A stretch of 44,743 nt of DNA from Verrucomicrobiaceae bacterium (GTDB lineage: Bacteria; Verrucomicrobiota; Verrucomicrobiia; Chthoniobacterales; Chthoniobacteraceae): NCBI GenBank assembly GCA_005791535.1, contig SXWH01000198.1, forward strand, positions 1 through 44,743, read 5' to 3'. Under the pieces are notes generated by a model that did no database searches, was not told the DNA's origin, and saw only the letters and a program-made list of their open reading frames with translations. The position numbers and the translations under genes are program-made. How positions within the stretch are numbered: the first letter of the stretch is position 1; each line of letters opens with the position of its first letter. Positions 18,434 through 26,635 of the stretch are shown here, piece by piece.

Positions 18434-18700
18434 TCAGTCCATTCGAAGGTCTTTGACGAAAAGGGCATGCCTTCTCACTTCGGATTTACCAACCCCGACT
18501 TCATCGACGATCACATGCACCAATTTGCTCCAAACGGCAGCTTCGATAACATTCTCTGGACCATCACGCTCACAGAGCGCGGCGTAGACATGGTCGTGCA
18601 TCCCTCCGACAGTTTGAATTTGCTCGGCGACACGGTCCGGAATTTCTATCCCGAATTCCCTCTCCACGCGCAACACGAGTTCAACGGTATCGAGGCCCAT
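18434..18700 (-). CDS. ACP-like small protein with permuted halves and no phosphopantetheine serine
   Basis: This 88-residue protein resembles acyl carrier protein, but with its parts in swapped order. Residues 1-45 ([20 protein letters not shown], then PD, then a TVGGMHDHV helix) match ACP from the prosthetic-group site through helices II-IV. Residues 55-88 ([15 protein letters not shown] through FVKDLRMD) match ACP helix I and the loop that leads up to the serine. The protein thus begins where the ACP Asp-Ser would be, with Met-Gly in their place, and stops just before where the next serine would come. No serine is available for 4'-phosphopantetheine. It starts 5 bases after the FecR-TPR-barrel gene's stop, so it is surely co-transcribed with it. 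Role unknown: a non-acylated interaction module or regulator is possible. Confidence 0.7.
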   Translation of the reverse strand: MGLDTVELVLRVEREFGIEIPDRVAEQIQTVGGMHDHVYAALCERDGPENVIEAAVWSKLVHVIVDEVGVGKSEVRRHALFVKDLRMD

Positions 18701-18705
18701 CTCAG

Positions 18706-21700
18706 CTAGAAACTAAACCTGCACCGAACCGCCAGCGTGCGATCTCGCGGGAGGTCGAGGATTGGATTGAGGCTATTGAGACGGTAGTCGGTGTCGGTGA
18801 TGTTCAGCACGCCGACGCTGAGCTCCGCGCGGTTCTGCATGAAGCGGTATCCGGCGAATGCGTTGAGCATCCAGAATTGATCGCCGGTCGCGCCGTCCGC
18901 GGAAAGCACGCCGGGCGCATAGCCTTTGTTTTCCTGCTCGTAGTAGGTGGCATCTGCGCGGGCGAAGAATCCGCTGTGGTGATTCCAATTTGCAAAGATG
19001 GTCGCCTCGTGAAGCGTGGCTTCCAGTGCGCGGACGCCGCCGGGGAAGTTTGCGGCGGAGATATCCGCGAGATGCGAATCGAGCTCGGATTTCACGTAGC
19101 GATACCGCGCGCCGAACGACCAGTTGTCGCCGACAAGCTGATTCACCGTGAGCGAGAGCGCGTTCTCTTTATACGCAATGCGTTCGTCCGTCTGCGAAGG
19201 CAGCGCACCGATGAATGCAGGGTTTGCGGGGTCGTTCAGGATATCGAACACGCCGATGCTGCGGTCGAGTCGCTGCTCCACTTGCGTCCACTCGGCGCCG
19301 AGATAAGTGCGCGTGGGCAGCTTGCTTTCGATGCTGATTCCTTTGACCTTGTAACGCGCGCCCTCGATGGAGCCGAGCACGTCCTCGGAAATCGTCGATC
19401 GGAAAGCCTGTGCGAAGCCCGCCATTTGCGTCGGTTCGAGGCGAATGGATTCGTCGAAACTCACGCCGCTCACAAACTCCGTATAGACGCCGCGCATCGT
19501 GAACAACGGGCTCGGCGAAAGCGTGAAGCCTACTTTCGGCGAGACGCGGTCGAGCGAAGTCCGGCGGTCGCTGATGGGCGGATTTCGGAAGTTTTCCGGA
19601 TACTCCATGTCGTCGTACGTGATGCCCGCATGGACGGTGAGCCAGTTCGTGAGCTTCCAGTGATCGTAGGCGTAGAGCGTGAGCCGGTTGAAATCGACGA
19701 TGCTGTGCTGGTCGGCGGCGGGGATATTAAAGAGCCCACTTGTCGCCGTGGCGGGATCGCTGAGCGAAAGACGCTGCGTCGTGTCGAATTCACCACTCTG
19801 GATCCGCGCGCCGAGAATGAGCGTGTTTTTGTCGAGCGTGAGAATCTGCTGCAAATCCGCCGAGAAAATCTCGAACTCGGACGTGCGTCGGAAGTCGAAG
19901 CGGTCGCTCGTCACCGCAGCGACGGGCGATCCGAAGATATTCTGCGCGCCAACACGACCGCGACCAACGAGCGGCGAAATCGCGCCGAGCACGTTCCCAC
20001 GGGCCCCGAGACCGTCGCGGCGGAGCGTAGCATCGTCGGGGAAAGCGCCGGGGTCCGCATTGGGCGGAAGCAGTCCACCAATGTCCCGCAGCACCTGAAG
20101 CTGCGAAGTTTGATCCGCGGTAAACGTCTGGCTGTTGCGCAGCCATGAACCGAGCAGGAGCGTGTGATTTCCGGGACTCCATTCGTGATGCCATCCTGCG
20201 AGGATGAACGCGGGGTCTTGCAACTCGCGGAAGCGCGAAGTGCTCGTGGGCACGTCGCGCAGCGCGTAGTGGTCGAACGCCTGACGCGCGTCGCCAGTCC
20301 GCAAATCCTGGTATTTTGTCTGGAACAAAACCGAGTCCGTCGGCGCGAGCTGGAGCTTGAAAGTCGCGTAGGCTTCGAAGCGTGACAGGTCATCGTTCAC
20401 TCGGTCGCCGTCATCATACTGGTAGTCGGCATCGAGCGCGTAGGAGAGGTTTCCGAAGGTGCCGTATTGCGAGCCCGTCATGCGCAGTTCGCCGTTCGAG
20501 CGATACTCGGAGACGAAATTCAGCCCGGGCCCGTCGGCCTCAAACATCTTCGAATATTCCTGCGCCGAAACGAACTGCGAGAGCGGCCCGCCGCCCACGG
20601 GCGAAAGCAGGTTTGCGAGGAGCTGTTCGTTGAACCACGGTGCCTCGTAGCGGAGCAATACGCGCCGCGGATCGCGGAGATTGTCATAGGAGTTCGCGAG
20701 AAAAAGATGCGCAGCCGCGCTACCGTAGTCGGCATTCACCGCACGCACCGCTTCGCGCACGGCGACTTCCGTCATGCCGTTGTTTTGGTAAATCGAAGCA
20801 AGGTTCGACGAACGCACTCCTTTGTCCTGATCGAGAAGGAACTTGGAGCGATAGATGCGGCGGTTGTCGTTGAGCGCGAGCGAATGTTCGAGGTCGGCAA
20901 CGGATTCGTTATAGCGATTCTCCTGCTTGCGCTCAATCGCGCGATACAGCGGCGGCGTCGGGTCATCCGGGTCGAGTTCCACAGCGCGGTTCAGGTCTTT
21001 GTTTGCGAGCGATTCCAGCTCGCCGGTGCCGCTGAAAAGATTGCGCCAGTTCGCCGCTTCATTGCTGAACGCTTTGCCGAGATAGCTATGGAAAAGCGAA
21101 CGCGTGGGCTCCAAAACCGCCGCCGTGTGAAGGTCGCGTCGCCCAGCCTCGCGGTCGCCTTTGCGAAGCGAAGTGAGCCCTCGACCGAGCCACGCATTGC
21201 CGAGCGCCGGGTCGATTGCGATGGCTTGCTCGAACGAAGCGCGGGCTTCGGAGATTTTGTTTTCCGCGGAAAGCAGGAATCCGCGGAGGGCGTGGGCCTG
21301 GGCGTTGCGGGGGGTATCGTGTAGCGCGCGTTCAACAGAATGTTTTGCTTCCGCAATGCGGCCAAAGCTGAACTGCAACTCAGCGAGCCGTGCGTAAGCA
21401 AATCCTGACCTCGCTACGAGGCGGCCTTCCTTATCCATTAAAGTCGCGCGCTTAACTGATTTGAGGGCCCCTTCCAAATCCGACTGGCTTTGCTTCCAGT
21501 ATGACTCCGCGATCCACTCCGCATCGGAGCCGTTTCCACCAATCGGTTGCACACCGTCTTCGCGCTTCACCGTCGCGATGACTTTTTCCAAAGCACGCCT
21601 TCCGGGATTCGACGCCGAGACACTCCGCAGCGTCGCCCGCGCTTTATCCACGCGTCCCACGGAAAGCAGCACCGCTGCGCGATACAGTGGTGGCGCATTG

Positions 21701-22413
21701 CGCGGTAGCGTCCGCAACGCGCCGAGCAAATCGCCTTGCTTGTAAGACTCGAACGACGCCCCGAGCGCACGCTGCTGCGCTTCGCTGAGGCCAAACTCGT
21801 TTGGCGGAATCACCGCTGGATAATACAGCGCCCACTGCACGAGATTCGCGACATCCTTCGCCTCGATGACCGCCGTCTTTCTCGGCGCGCCGCCGGGGAC
21901 GATCTCGGCCTGCTCGCCGCTTCTGAGCGTCAGCGAGCCCGCTTTGTTGCTGAGCGCGAGTTCGCCTTCGAGCAGCGTCATCGTCGTGCGTCCGCCCTTT
22001 GCGACGCGCACAATTATCTGCGTTCCACGCAACGCTCCGTTCACCGCCGGCGTCCGGATTTGGAGCTGCTCCGCTTTTTCGCGACTGAAAAAATATCCGC
22101 CCCCGCTTTTCACCTCGACTGCTTTGCCCGGCTCGATTTCCGCCTCGGTCAATTCGTCCAGACGGAGTTCGCTCTTGTCGCTCAAGCGCACGACCGCCCG
22201 GCTCAATTCACCAGTGCGGACTTTGTCGAGCGGTTGAAAGGTCGCGCCTTTGTCCGCATTGGTCCACGCCCCGCCGGTGCGGAGCTTTTTCTCAACGATT
22301 TCCTCCTTTTGGATAAGCTCTGCATCCTGTGCCCAAATCGATGCGGGCGACGCGAGAAAAAGGCAGATTACTGCCGGTGTGATGATTCCACGGAGAGAGT
22401 GATGTCCACGCAT
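18706..22413 (-). CDS. FecR-TPR-outer-membrane beta-barrel fusion protein
   Basis: This 1235-residue protein has a signal peptide (1-28, ending SIWAQ). A FecR-like domain follows (about 45-175, with [25 protein letters not shown] and [13 protein letters not shown]). A TPR-rich helical region spans about 210-585, and a C-terminal TonB-receptor-like beta-barrel runs from about 630 to 1235, ending in the outer-membrane signature CRFSF with terminal Phe. No TonB box or plug domain is seen; FecR and TPR parts occupy that place. The barrel should sit in the outer membrane with the FecR/TPR part in the periplasm. I chose the ATG at 22413 because the signal peptide starts there; the longer frame begins at a GTG at 22449. 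It is the first gene of a five-gene minus-strand run ending at rsgA and is divergent from the LuxE-LuxC gene. Confidence 0.85.
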   Translation of the reverse strand: MRGHHSLRGIITPAVICLFLASPASIWAQDAELIQKEEIVEKKLRTGGAWTNADKGATFQPLDKVRTGELSRAVVRLSDKSELRLDELTEAEIEPGKAVEVKSGGGYFFSREKAEQLQIRTPAVNGALRGTQIIVRVAKGGRTTMTLLEGELALSNKAGSLTLRSGEQAEIVPGGAPRKTAVIEAKDVANLVQWALYYPAVIPPNEFGLSEAQQRALGASFESYKQGDLLGALRTLPRNAPPLYRAAVLLSVGRVDKARATLRSVSASNPGRRALEKVIATVKREDGVQPIGGNGSDAEWIAESYWKQSQSDLEGALKSVKRATLMDKEGRLVARSGFAYARLAELQFSFGRIAEAKHSVERALHDTPRNAQAHALRGFLLSAENKISEARASFEQAIAIDPALGNAWLGRGLTSLRKGDREAGRRDLHTAAVLEPTRSLFHSYLGKAFSNEAANWRNLFSGTGELESLANKDLNRAVELDPDDPTPPLYRAIERKQENRYNESVADLEHSLALNDNRRIYRSKFLLDQDKGVRSSNLASIYQNNGMTEVAVREAVRAVNADYGSAAAHLFLANSYDNLRDPRRVLLRYEAPWFNEQLLANLLSPVGGGPLSQFVSAQEYSKMFEADGPGLNFVSEYRSNGELRMTGSQYGTFGNLSYALDADYQYDDGDRVNDDLSRFEAYATFKLQLAPTDSVLFQTKYQDLRTGDARQAFDHYALRDVPTSTSRFRELQDPAFILAGWHHEWSPGNHTLLLGSWLRNSQTFTADQTSQLQVLRDIGGLLPPNADPGAFPDDATLRRDGLGARGNVLGAISPLVGRGRVGAQNIFGSPVAAVTSDRFDFRRTSEFEIFSADLQQILTLDKNTLILGARIQSGEFDTTQRLSLSDPATATSGLFNIPAADQHSIVDFNRLTLYAYDHWKLTNWLTVHAGITYDDMEYPENFRNPPISDRRTSLDRVSPKVGFTLSPSPLFTMRGVYTEFVSGVSFDESIRLEPTQMAGFAQAFRSTISEDVLGSIEGARYKVKGISIESKLPTRTYLGAEWTQVEQRLDRSIGVFDILNDPANPAFIGALPSQTDERIAYKENALSLTVNQLVGDNWSFGARYRYVKSELDSHLADISAANFPGGVRALEATLHEATIFANWNHHSGFFARADATYYEQENKGYAPGVLSADGATGDQFWMLNAFAGYRFMQNRAELSVGVLNITDTDYRLNSLNPILDLPRDRTLAVRCRFSF

Positions 22414-22525
22414 GAAAGTACTTATAGCGCAATCGCCGGAGTCTTGCACGGATGATGTTTGCAGGCCGATTACGAGGATTTGGATTCCTTGCTTGAGGCC
22501 CGTGCACTATTCAGAACGCGCCACC
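22414..22525. promoter_or_regulatory. Divergent intergenic region between the FecR fusion and the LuxE-LuxC gene
   Basis: These 112 bases must hold the promoters of two divergent genes. On the minus strand a TATAAG hexamer lies about 10 bases before the FecR-fusion ATG, with no good -35 box, which would imply an almost leaderless mRNA. No convincing box was found for the plus-strand gene and no Shine-Dalgarno sequence on either side. Confidence 0.3.
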
Positions 22526-24634
22526 ATGACCGCCGTCGAAGAATACTCCGAGCTCGAGAAACTGCTGCTCGCAGCCCTGCGCCCGGATTTGAACGAGCTG
22601 GAGTTCAATGAACTCGCGCTCAAGGTGCACGCGTTTCAGCGAAAGTGGAACACGGTCTGCGAGCGCTGGTGGAGCGGATTGCCCGCGCCCACATCATGGC
22701 GCGAAATTCCCGCGGTTCCGCAGTCGATGTTCAAAGCATTTCGCCTCTCGTGCTTTCAGCCCGCGGAGACAGGCACGATGTTTCTCACAAGCGGGACGAC
22801 GGGCGAAACTCGCGGCGCACATTACCTCCGGGATACGTGGCTCTACCACGCTTCGGCCCTCGCGGGCTGGCGGCTGCTCGGCCGTCCACGGCACCGTGCG
22901 GTGTTCCTTACGCCGTCACCGGCCGACGCACCGCACTCGTCGCTCGCGAGCATGTTTGGCTGCCTCGCGGAAAATGACGGCGGCGAGTTTTTCTGCGACG
23001 CAGCTGGGAGGGCGGACTTTCCACGGCTGGAGAAGGCACTTCTGGCAGGCGGACCGGTCGCGCTTTTCGGTCCGGCACTCGCCTTCTTGAATTTCTTCGA
23101 ATGGCTCGGGCCCAAACAAGTCGCGCTGCCGGCGGGGAGCTGTGCGATGGAAACGGGCGGCTTCAAAGGCAGCGGGCGCGACATTCCAAAAAAGGAGCTG
23201 TACGCACGTTTCACGAGCCATCTCGGGATTCCGGCAGACGACGTGATCAACGAATACGGCATGTGCGAACTGGCATCGCAGTTTTACGCCACCGGCCTGG
23301 ATGGCCTGCATTCAAGCGGTCCATGGGTTCGCGCATTGGTGGTTTGTCCGCGCACGGGAGACGAGGTGGGTATTGGTGAGACGGGCGTACTGAAGATCAT
23401 CGACCTCGCGAATCTCGGCAGCGTGCTCGCGATTCAAACGGGCGACCTTGCCGTGAGGTGCGAGGAAGGATTCGAGTTGCTCGGGCGGTCGCCATCCGAA
23501 ACTCCGCGCGGCTGTTCCCGGATGGCAGATGAACAAATGCGCGGTGTTCGCAACAGCTCCGCAGTCAAAGCCGAGGTCAAGCTTTCTGACCGCATCGACG
23601 CGATCGCATCAGCCGCGGCAAAGTTTCCGTTCCTCGGCGATTTTTCCGCGCAAACACTGCGCGACTGGCTCGCGTCGGAATTTGGCCACATCGATGCGCT
23701 TGATCGATTTGTTCTTCGACCGGGCGGAAATTTTCGCGCTGTTGCGCCAAGGACGATTCTCCACGTCCTGAGCGGAAACACGCCCGCCGCTGCTCTGCAA
23801 ACGGTGATTCGCGGTCTATTGCTCGGCTCGCACAATCTCTGCAAGCTCCCATCGTCGGGACTCCCGGAAGTTGACGCCTTTATCGCAGCGCTGCCGCCGG
23901 AAATGCGGGCACTCGTGGAACGCTCGCAGACGCTTCCGGATGATTGGTTCGCATCGACGGATGCGGTGATTGTTTTCGGCAGCGACTCGACGATTGCGCA
24001 TTTCCGCAACCGCATCCGGGCGGAACAAACGTTCGTCGGCTATGGTCACAAAATCAGCTTCGGATTGATTTTCGACGACCCGGATTTCTCGAGTGTCGCA
24101 GCAGCGGCTCGGGATGCGTCCGTCTTCGATCAACTCGGCTGTCTTTCACCGCACGTCTATTATGTACACGGCGATGCGCGCGAATACGCTGCGCGACTCG
24201 CAAAAGCGATGGAGGAATTCGGGCGCGATAATCCCCGCAACGCGCTCCCGCTGGCGGACGCAGCCCGGGTTCGGGCGCTCCGCACGGAAATCGACTTCCA
24301 CCGTGCAAATGGCGCGGTTTGCGAAGTGCACGAATCGCCCGACGCGATGGTCATTTACGACTCATCGCCGGGATTTCCGTCCACGCCGCTCCATCGCGTG
24401 ATCTTCGTGAAGCCGCTCGGTCCCGGCACGGCTGCGGAGCTCGCATGCATCCGCGATCATGCCGGAACGTGCGGAATCTTCCCGCTCACGCCGGAAAACG
24501 CCGAGTTCGCCGCGAAACTGGGAGTTTCGCGGATATGTGCTGTCGGCTTGATGCAATCACCGCCGGCGAAGTGGCACCACGATGGACAGCCGTCGCTCTC
24601 ACGACTGGTCCGGTGGGTGAGCTTCGAGGCGTGA
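22526..24634 (+). CDS. LuxE-LuxC fusion: acyl-protein synthetase plus acyl-CoA/acyl-protein reductase
   Basis: This 702-residue protein joins two activities that are separate subunits of the bioluminescence fatty-acid reductase. The LuxE-like N-terminal half (about 1-330) is an adenylate-forming acyl-protein synthetase with TSGTTG (88-93) and NEYGMCEL (242-249). The LuxC-like C-terminal half (about 355-700) is an NADPH-dependent acyl reductase of the aldehyde dehydrogenase superfamily, with VLSGNTP in the nucleotide region and the likely catalytic cysteine in QLGCLSPH (Cys539). Together they would activate a fatty acid and reduce it to an aldehyde. No luciferase genes (luxAB) are in view, so the aldehyde probably feeds lipid or secondary metabolism. 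The start at 22526 gives a family-like N-terminus. It converges with the next gene 4 bases away. Confidence 0.85.
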   Translation: MTAVEEYSELEKLLLAALRPDLNELEFNELALKVHAFQRKWNTVCERWWSGLPAPTSWREIPAVPQSMFKAFRLSCFQPAETGTMFLTSGTTGETRGAHYLRDTWLYHASALAGWRLLGRPRHRAVFLTPSPADAPHSSLASMFGCLAENDGGEFFCDAAGRADFPRLEKALLAGGPVALFGPALAFLNFFEWLGPKQVALPAGSCAMETGGFKGSGRDIPKKELYARFTSHLGIPADDVINEYGMCELASQFYATGLDGLHSSGPWVRALVVCPRTGDEVGIGETGVLKIIDLANLGSVLAIQTGDLAVRCEEGFELLGRSPSETPRGCSRMADEQMRGVRNSSAVKAEVKLSDRIDAIASAAAKFPFLGDFSAQTLRDWLASEFGHIDALDRFVLRPGGNFRAVAPRTILHVLSGNTPAAALQTVIRGLLLGSHNLCKLPSSGLPEVDAFIAALPPEMRALVERSQTLPDDWFASTDAVIVFGSDSTIAHFRNRIRAEQTFVGYGHKISFGLIFDDPDFSSVAAAARDASVFDQLGCLSPHVYYVHGDAREYAARLAKAMEEFGRDNPRNALPLADAARVRALRTEIDFHRANGAVCEVHESPDAMVIYDSSPGFPSTPLHRVIFVKPLGPGTAAELACIRDHAGTCGIFPLTPENAEFAAKLGVSRICAVGLMQSPPAKWHHDGQPSLSRLVRWVSFEA

Positions 24635-24638
24635 TTGA

Positions 24639-25118
24639 TCAGCCTTTGCGCGCAATCAAGCGACTGACCGCCTTTGAGTTGCGCGTGAGGAGGTTTTCCT
24701 CCAAGAGAAAGTCGCGACCATCGCAGGTCACTTTCATTTTCCCCTCTTCTCTCCGCATCAGTGAAACCGTCGTGCCAGCCTCGAGCTCGCATTTAACACC
24801 ACTTGTGCTTTCGACCGTGACGGTTTCTTTGATGAGGAAAATTCCGCGCGGCAGCTCGGTGGCTGCGTTGCTTGAATGGGCCGGGCTGCCTGCCTTCGCA
24901 GCATAACCAACTTCCGAATGGACCGAAGTTGCGGCCGACGGCAGCTCGACGGTTCGTGATGCGACGTTCCCCTTCGCGCGACGCTCGGCCGCCAGTTTCT
25001 CGGCTTCCGACAACGCCGGCACCGTATGGCTGCGGACGTGGGCATCGTAACAAACCCCAGCCACTGCCGCGGCAAAGAGGGCTGAGTAGGCAATCAGGAT
25101 TTGGGTATTCTTTCGCAT
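24639..25118 (-). CDS. Membrane-anchored or secreted hypothetical protein, SH3-like C-terminal domain
   Basis: I do not recognise this 159-residue protein. An N-terminal hydrophobic helix (about 7-24, LIAYSALFAAAVAGVCY) acts as a signal anchor. A polar linker (25-90) follows, then a small beta-rich domain (about 92-150) with IFLIKETVTVES, LEAGTTVSLMRRE and MKVTCDGRDFLLEENLL, a pattern like a bacterial SH3-type barrel. It is probably periplasmic. It lies downstream of the transglutaminase-like gene on the same strand, separated by a hairpin, and converges with the LuxE-LuxC gene. Confidence 0.75.
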   Translation of the reverse strand: MRKNTQILIAYSALFAAAVAGVCYDAHVRSHTVPALSEAEKLAAERRAKGNVASRTVELPSAATSVHSEVGYAAKAGSPAHSSNAATELPRGIFLIKETVTVESTSGVKCELEAGTTVSLMRREEGKMKVTCDGRDFLLEENLLTRNSKAVSRLIARKG

Positions 25119-25151
25119 GTTATTAATTTTGTGGCACTTAACAGGAACTGA

Positions 25152-25181
25152 AGCCTCCGGGTCATTCGGTACCCGGAGGCT
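25152..25181 (-). terminator. Hairpin downstream of the transglutaminase-like gene
   Basis: A perfect 11-base-pair stem (AGCCTCCGGGT pairing with ACCCGGAGGCT) with an 8-base loop lies 32 bases past the transglutaminase-like gene's stop. There is no U-run after it in either direction, so it is a terminator or mRNA-stabilising hairpin rather than a textbook intrinsic terminator. Confidence 0.55.
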
Positions 25182-25213
25182 CAGTAATCCAACTGAAATG
25201 GTTTATAAAGCGT

Positions 25214-25807
25214 TCAACGGCGGGTGCTGGATGCTGCCACCGAAGCGACTGGCGAAGTCTTGGAGTTCGCAACTGCGGCGACATTAGCCGAGCTGATTCC
25301 GTGGCGATAGGCGGTGCCTTTTGCGTAGCTGAACTGCGGGATGTAGCGGTTCGCAGGAAGCTGGTCGGCGGCAATCGGAGCGCGATTCAGTGTGCAGTCG
25401 AGGATCCAGTAGCGGCTGCCATCGTTCCAAAGAACCCAAGCGTGGCTCATTTTTGCCGAAGGATGCGTCTTCCCGATTACAAAGCGGACCGAAGAATCAT
25501 TGAGTTGGTCGCACAGCCAGAGGGCTTTATCCTTGCAGTCGCCGGTGCGGGTCCGGGCAGTCTCCGAAGGAAGAGCCGCGACGTAGGGATTATCCATGTG
25601 ATACCGGAAACTGCGGCCCTGCTTCATCAGAGCGCTGACGGTCTCCATGGTCGGGCGGTTTTTCCCGAGAGTCGAAAGCGTGGATTTCACCGGCGTCATA
25701 TACCGGTCATAAGGGGTTCCGCTGGAAGGAAGTCCGAGGTCTACACCGGCGAATGCGGCGATGCCATTTCCGATGAGAACGATGAGAGCGAGTGCGAGCG
25801 ATTTCAT
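25214..25807 (-). CDS. Secreted transglutaminase-like cysteine peptidase
   Basis: This 197-residue protein has a signal peptide (1-20, MKSLALALIVLIGNGIAAFA). A transglutaminase-like core follows with the Cys-His-Asp triad in order: TGDCKDKALWLC (Cys91), MSHAWVLW (His122) and YWILDC (Asp137). It resembles bacterial transglutaminase-like cysteine proteinases, whose best-studied member (LapG) cleaves surface adhesins. The spacing here is close to that family, but adhesin cleavage is not shown. I chose the ATG at 25807 because it begins the signal peptide; a longer frame starts at 25840. The C-terminus is Ser/Ala-rich and probably disordered. The upstream intergenic region is AT-rich and carries ATTCTC repeats. 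Confidence 0.85.
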   Translation of the reverse strand: MKSLALALIVLIGNGIAAFAGVDLGLPSSGTPYDRYMTPVKSTLSTLGKNRPTMETVSALMKQGRSFRYHMDNPYVAALPSETARTRTGDCKDKALWLCDQLNDSSVRFVIGKTHPSAKMSHAWVLWNDGSRYWILDCTLNRAPIAADQLPANRYIPQFSYAKGTAYRHGISSANVAAVANSKTSPVASVAASSTRR

Positions 25808-25930
25808 ATTTTCAATTGGTGTTGTAATTTCCATAGCCACAGCCGTGCCAACTCGCCTCGTTTTCTATAATCACTATAATTTCAGAGGGTGAAACCGTCC
25901 TTTCCTCTGTAGGCACCCGCCATTCACCAA

Positions 25931-26000
25931 CTCAAATTTGAGATTCTCCCGGAAAATTCTCATAACTACGGCGCAATTCTCAAAGATTCCGGAGATTCTC
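25931..26000 (+). repeat. Palindrome CTCAAATTTGAG and four ATTCTC direct repeats
   Basis: The perfect palindrome is at 25931-25942. The direct repeats ATTCTC begin at 25943, 25956, 25976 and 25995 (spacings 13, 20 and 19 bases), three of them preceded by A or AA. In a GC-rich genome this density in 58 bases is unlikely by chance. A cluster of regulator-binding half-sites between two divergent promoters is the simplest reading (inference). Confidence 0.5.
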
Positions 26001-26012
26001 AGTCCGCACTAC

Positions 26013-26029
26013 GAAACCCGCCGGGTTTC
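26013..26029. promoter_or_regulatory. Short perfect hairpin GAAACCC-gcc-GGGTTTC
   Basis: A 7-base-pair inverted repeat with a 3-base loop lies 13 bases after the last ATTCTC repeat and 175 bases before the DoxX start. No U-run follows, so it is not an intrinsic terminator. It may be an operator or a leader hairpin. Confidence 0.3.
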
Positions 26030-26204
26030 CCATCACAGCCAGATTCGCTGTTCACACGGCGCTACCAGCGCTCGGAAATGCCGCAATCGCAGCACGGCGA
26101 CCTGAGATGCAGGATACTCGGGATTTGAGACTTATGGGCGAACAGGTCCCGCAGCGTTTTTTCGACTCGCCCATTTTTCAAAGTCGTGGGAAAAGCCACC
26201 GAGC

Positions 26205-26630
26205 ATGTGGGCAATTCTTTCAAGAAATCGCGACGCCGGAATACTCCTTCTCCGCATCTGGCTCGGTGTCGTCTTCCTTTGGGTTCACGGCGCTCCGACG
26301 CTGCTCGACGACGACGTGCTAGGCAGGTGGCAATTTCACGGAACGCAGATGGGCTTGTGGGGAATCTCGTGGCCCGCGCCGAAATTCTGGGGATTCCTGT
26401 CGATGCTCGTGCATACCGGCGGCATCGTTCTATTTATCCTCGGGCTTCTGTTTCGTCCGTCGTGCCTGCTTCTCGCTATCGTGATGGCAGTCGCGGCAAC
26501 CTATGAATTCTCCACGAAGCGGACATTTTCCGCAGGGTTGCGCGAAGCATCGCACGCCATCGAACTCGGCCTCGTTTTCCTCGCGATGATGTTCATCGGA
26601 CCGGGAAAATACAGCATCGACCGCGAATAG
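26205..26630 (+). CDS. DoxX family membrane protein
   Basis: This 141-residue inner-membrane protein has four hydrophobic segments (about 12-27, 57-75, 80-97 and 118-130). The C-terminal GPGKYSIDRE is typical of DoxX family members, as is the early RIWLGVVFLWVHG. DoxX proteins are linked to redox or quinone-related functions, but the specific role here cannot be told. The gene is a lone plus-strand gene after the 397-base intergenic region and converges with the M20 gene 5 bases downstream. Confidence 0.85.
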   Translation: MWAILSRNRDAGILLLRIWLGVVFLWVHGAPTLLDDDVLGRWQFHGTQMGLWGISWPAPKFWGFLSMLVHTGGIVLFILGLLFRPSCLLLAIVMAVAATYEFSTKRTFSAGLREASHAIELGLVFLAMMFIGPGKYSIDRE

Positions 26631-26635
26631 CCCCG

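Larger units (their letters stand above)
25808..26204. other. 397-base intergenic region with repeats, palindrome and hairpin
   Basis: This is the only gene-free stretch above 300 bases. It is more AT-rich than its surroundings and lies between two divergent genes, transglutaminase-like (-) and DoxX (+). It holds two TATAAT hexamers on the plus strand (25866-25871 and 25875-25880) without a recognisable -35 box, a palindrome CTCAAATTTGAG at 25931-25942, four ATTCTC repeats and a 7-base-pair hairpin at 26013-26029. A frame at 26107-26322 gives no plausible protein. A small RNA is possible but there is no terminator to support one. Confidence 0.6.

Noticed and set aside
18434..18440. Possible TGA read-through at the end of the ACP-like gene (D-stop-L in place of D-S-L)
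   Set aside because: Two more TGA codons follow within four codons and the sequence beyond is not ACP-like, so read-through would not restore a carrier protein.
22412..22525. Upstream ATG at 22412 as the start of the LuxE-LuxC gene
   Set aside because: It would add 38 residues unlike LuxE and would run through the divergent promoter region and into the first bases of the FecR fusion gene; the ATG at 22526 gives a family-like start.
26107..26322. 71-codon plus-strand frame before and overlapping the DoxX gene
   Set aside because: It overlaps the DoxX start out of frame, is Ser/Thr-rich with no recognisable domain, and DoxX is supported by its family motif.
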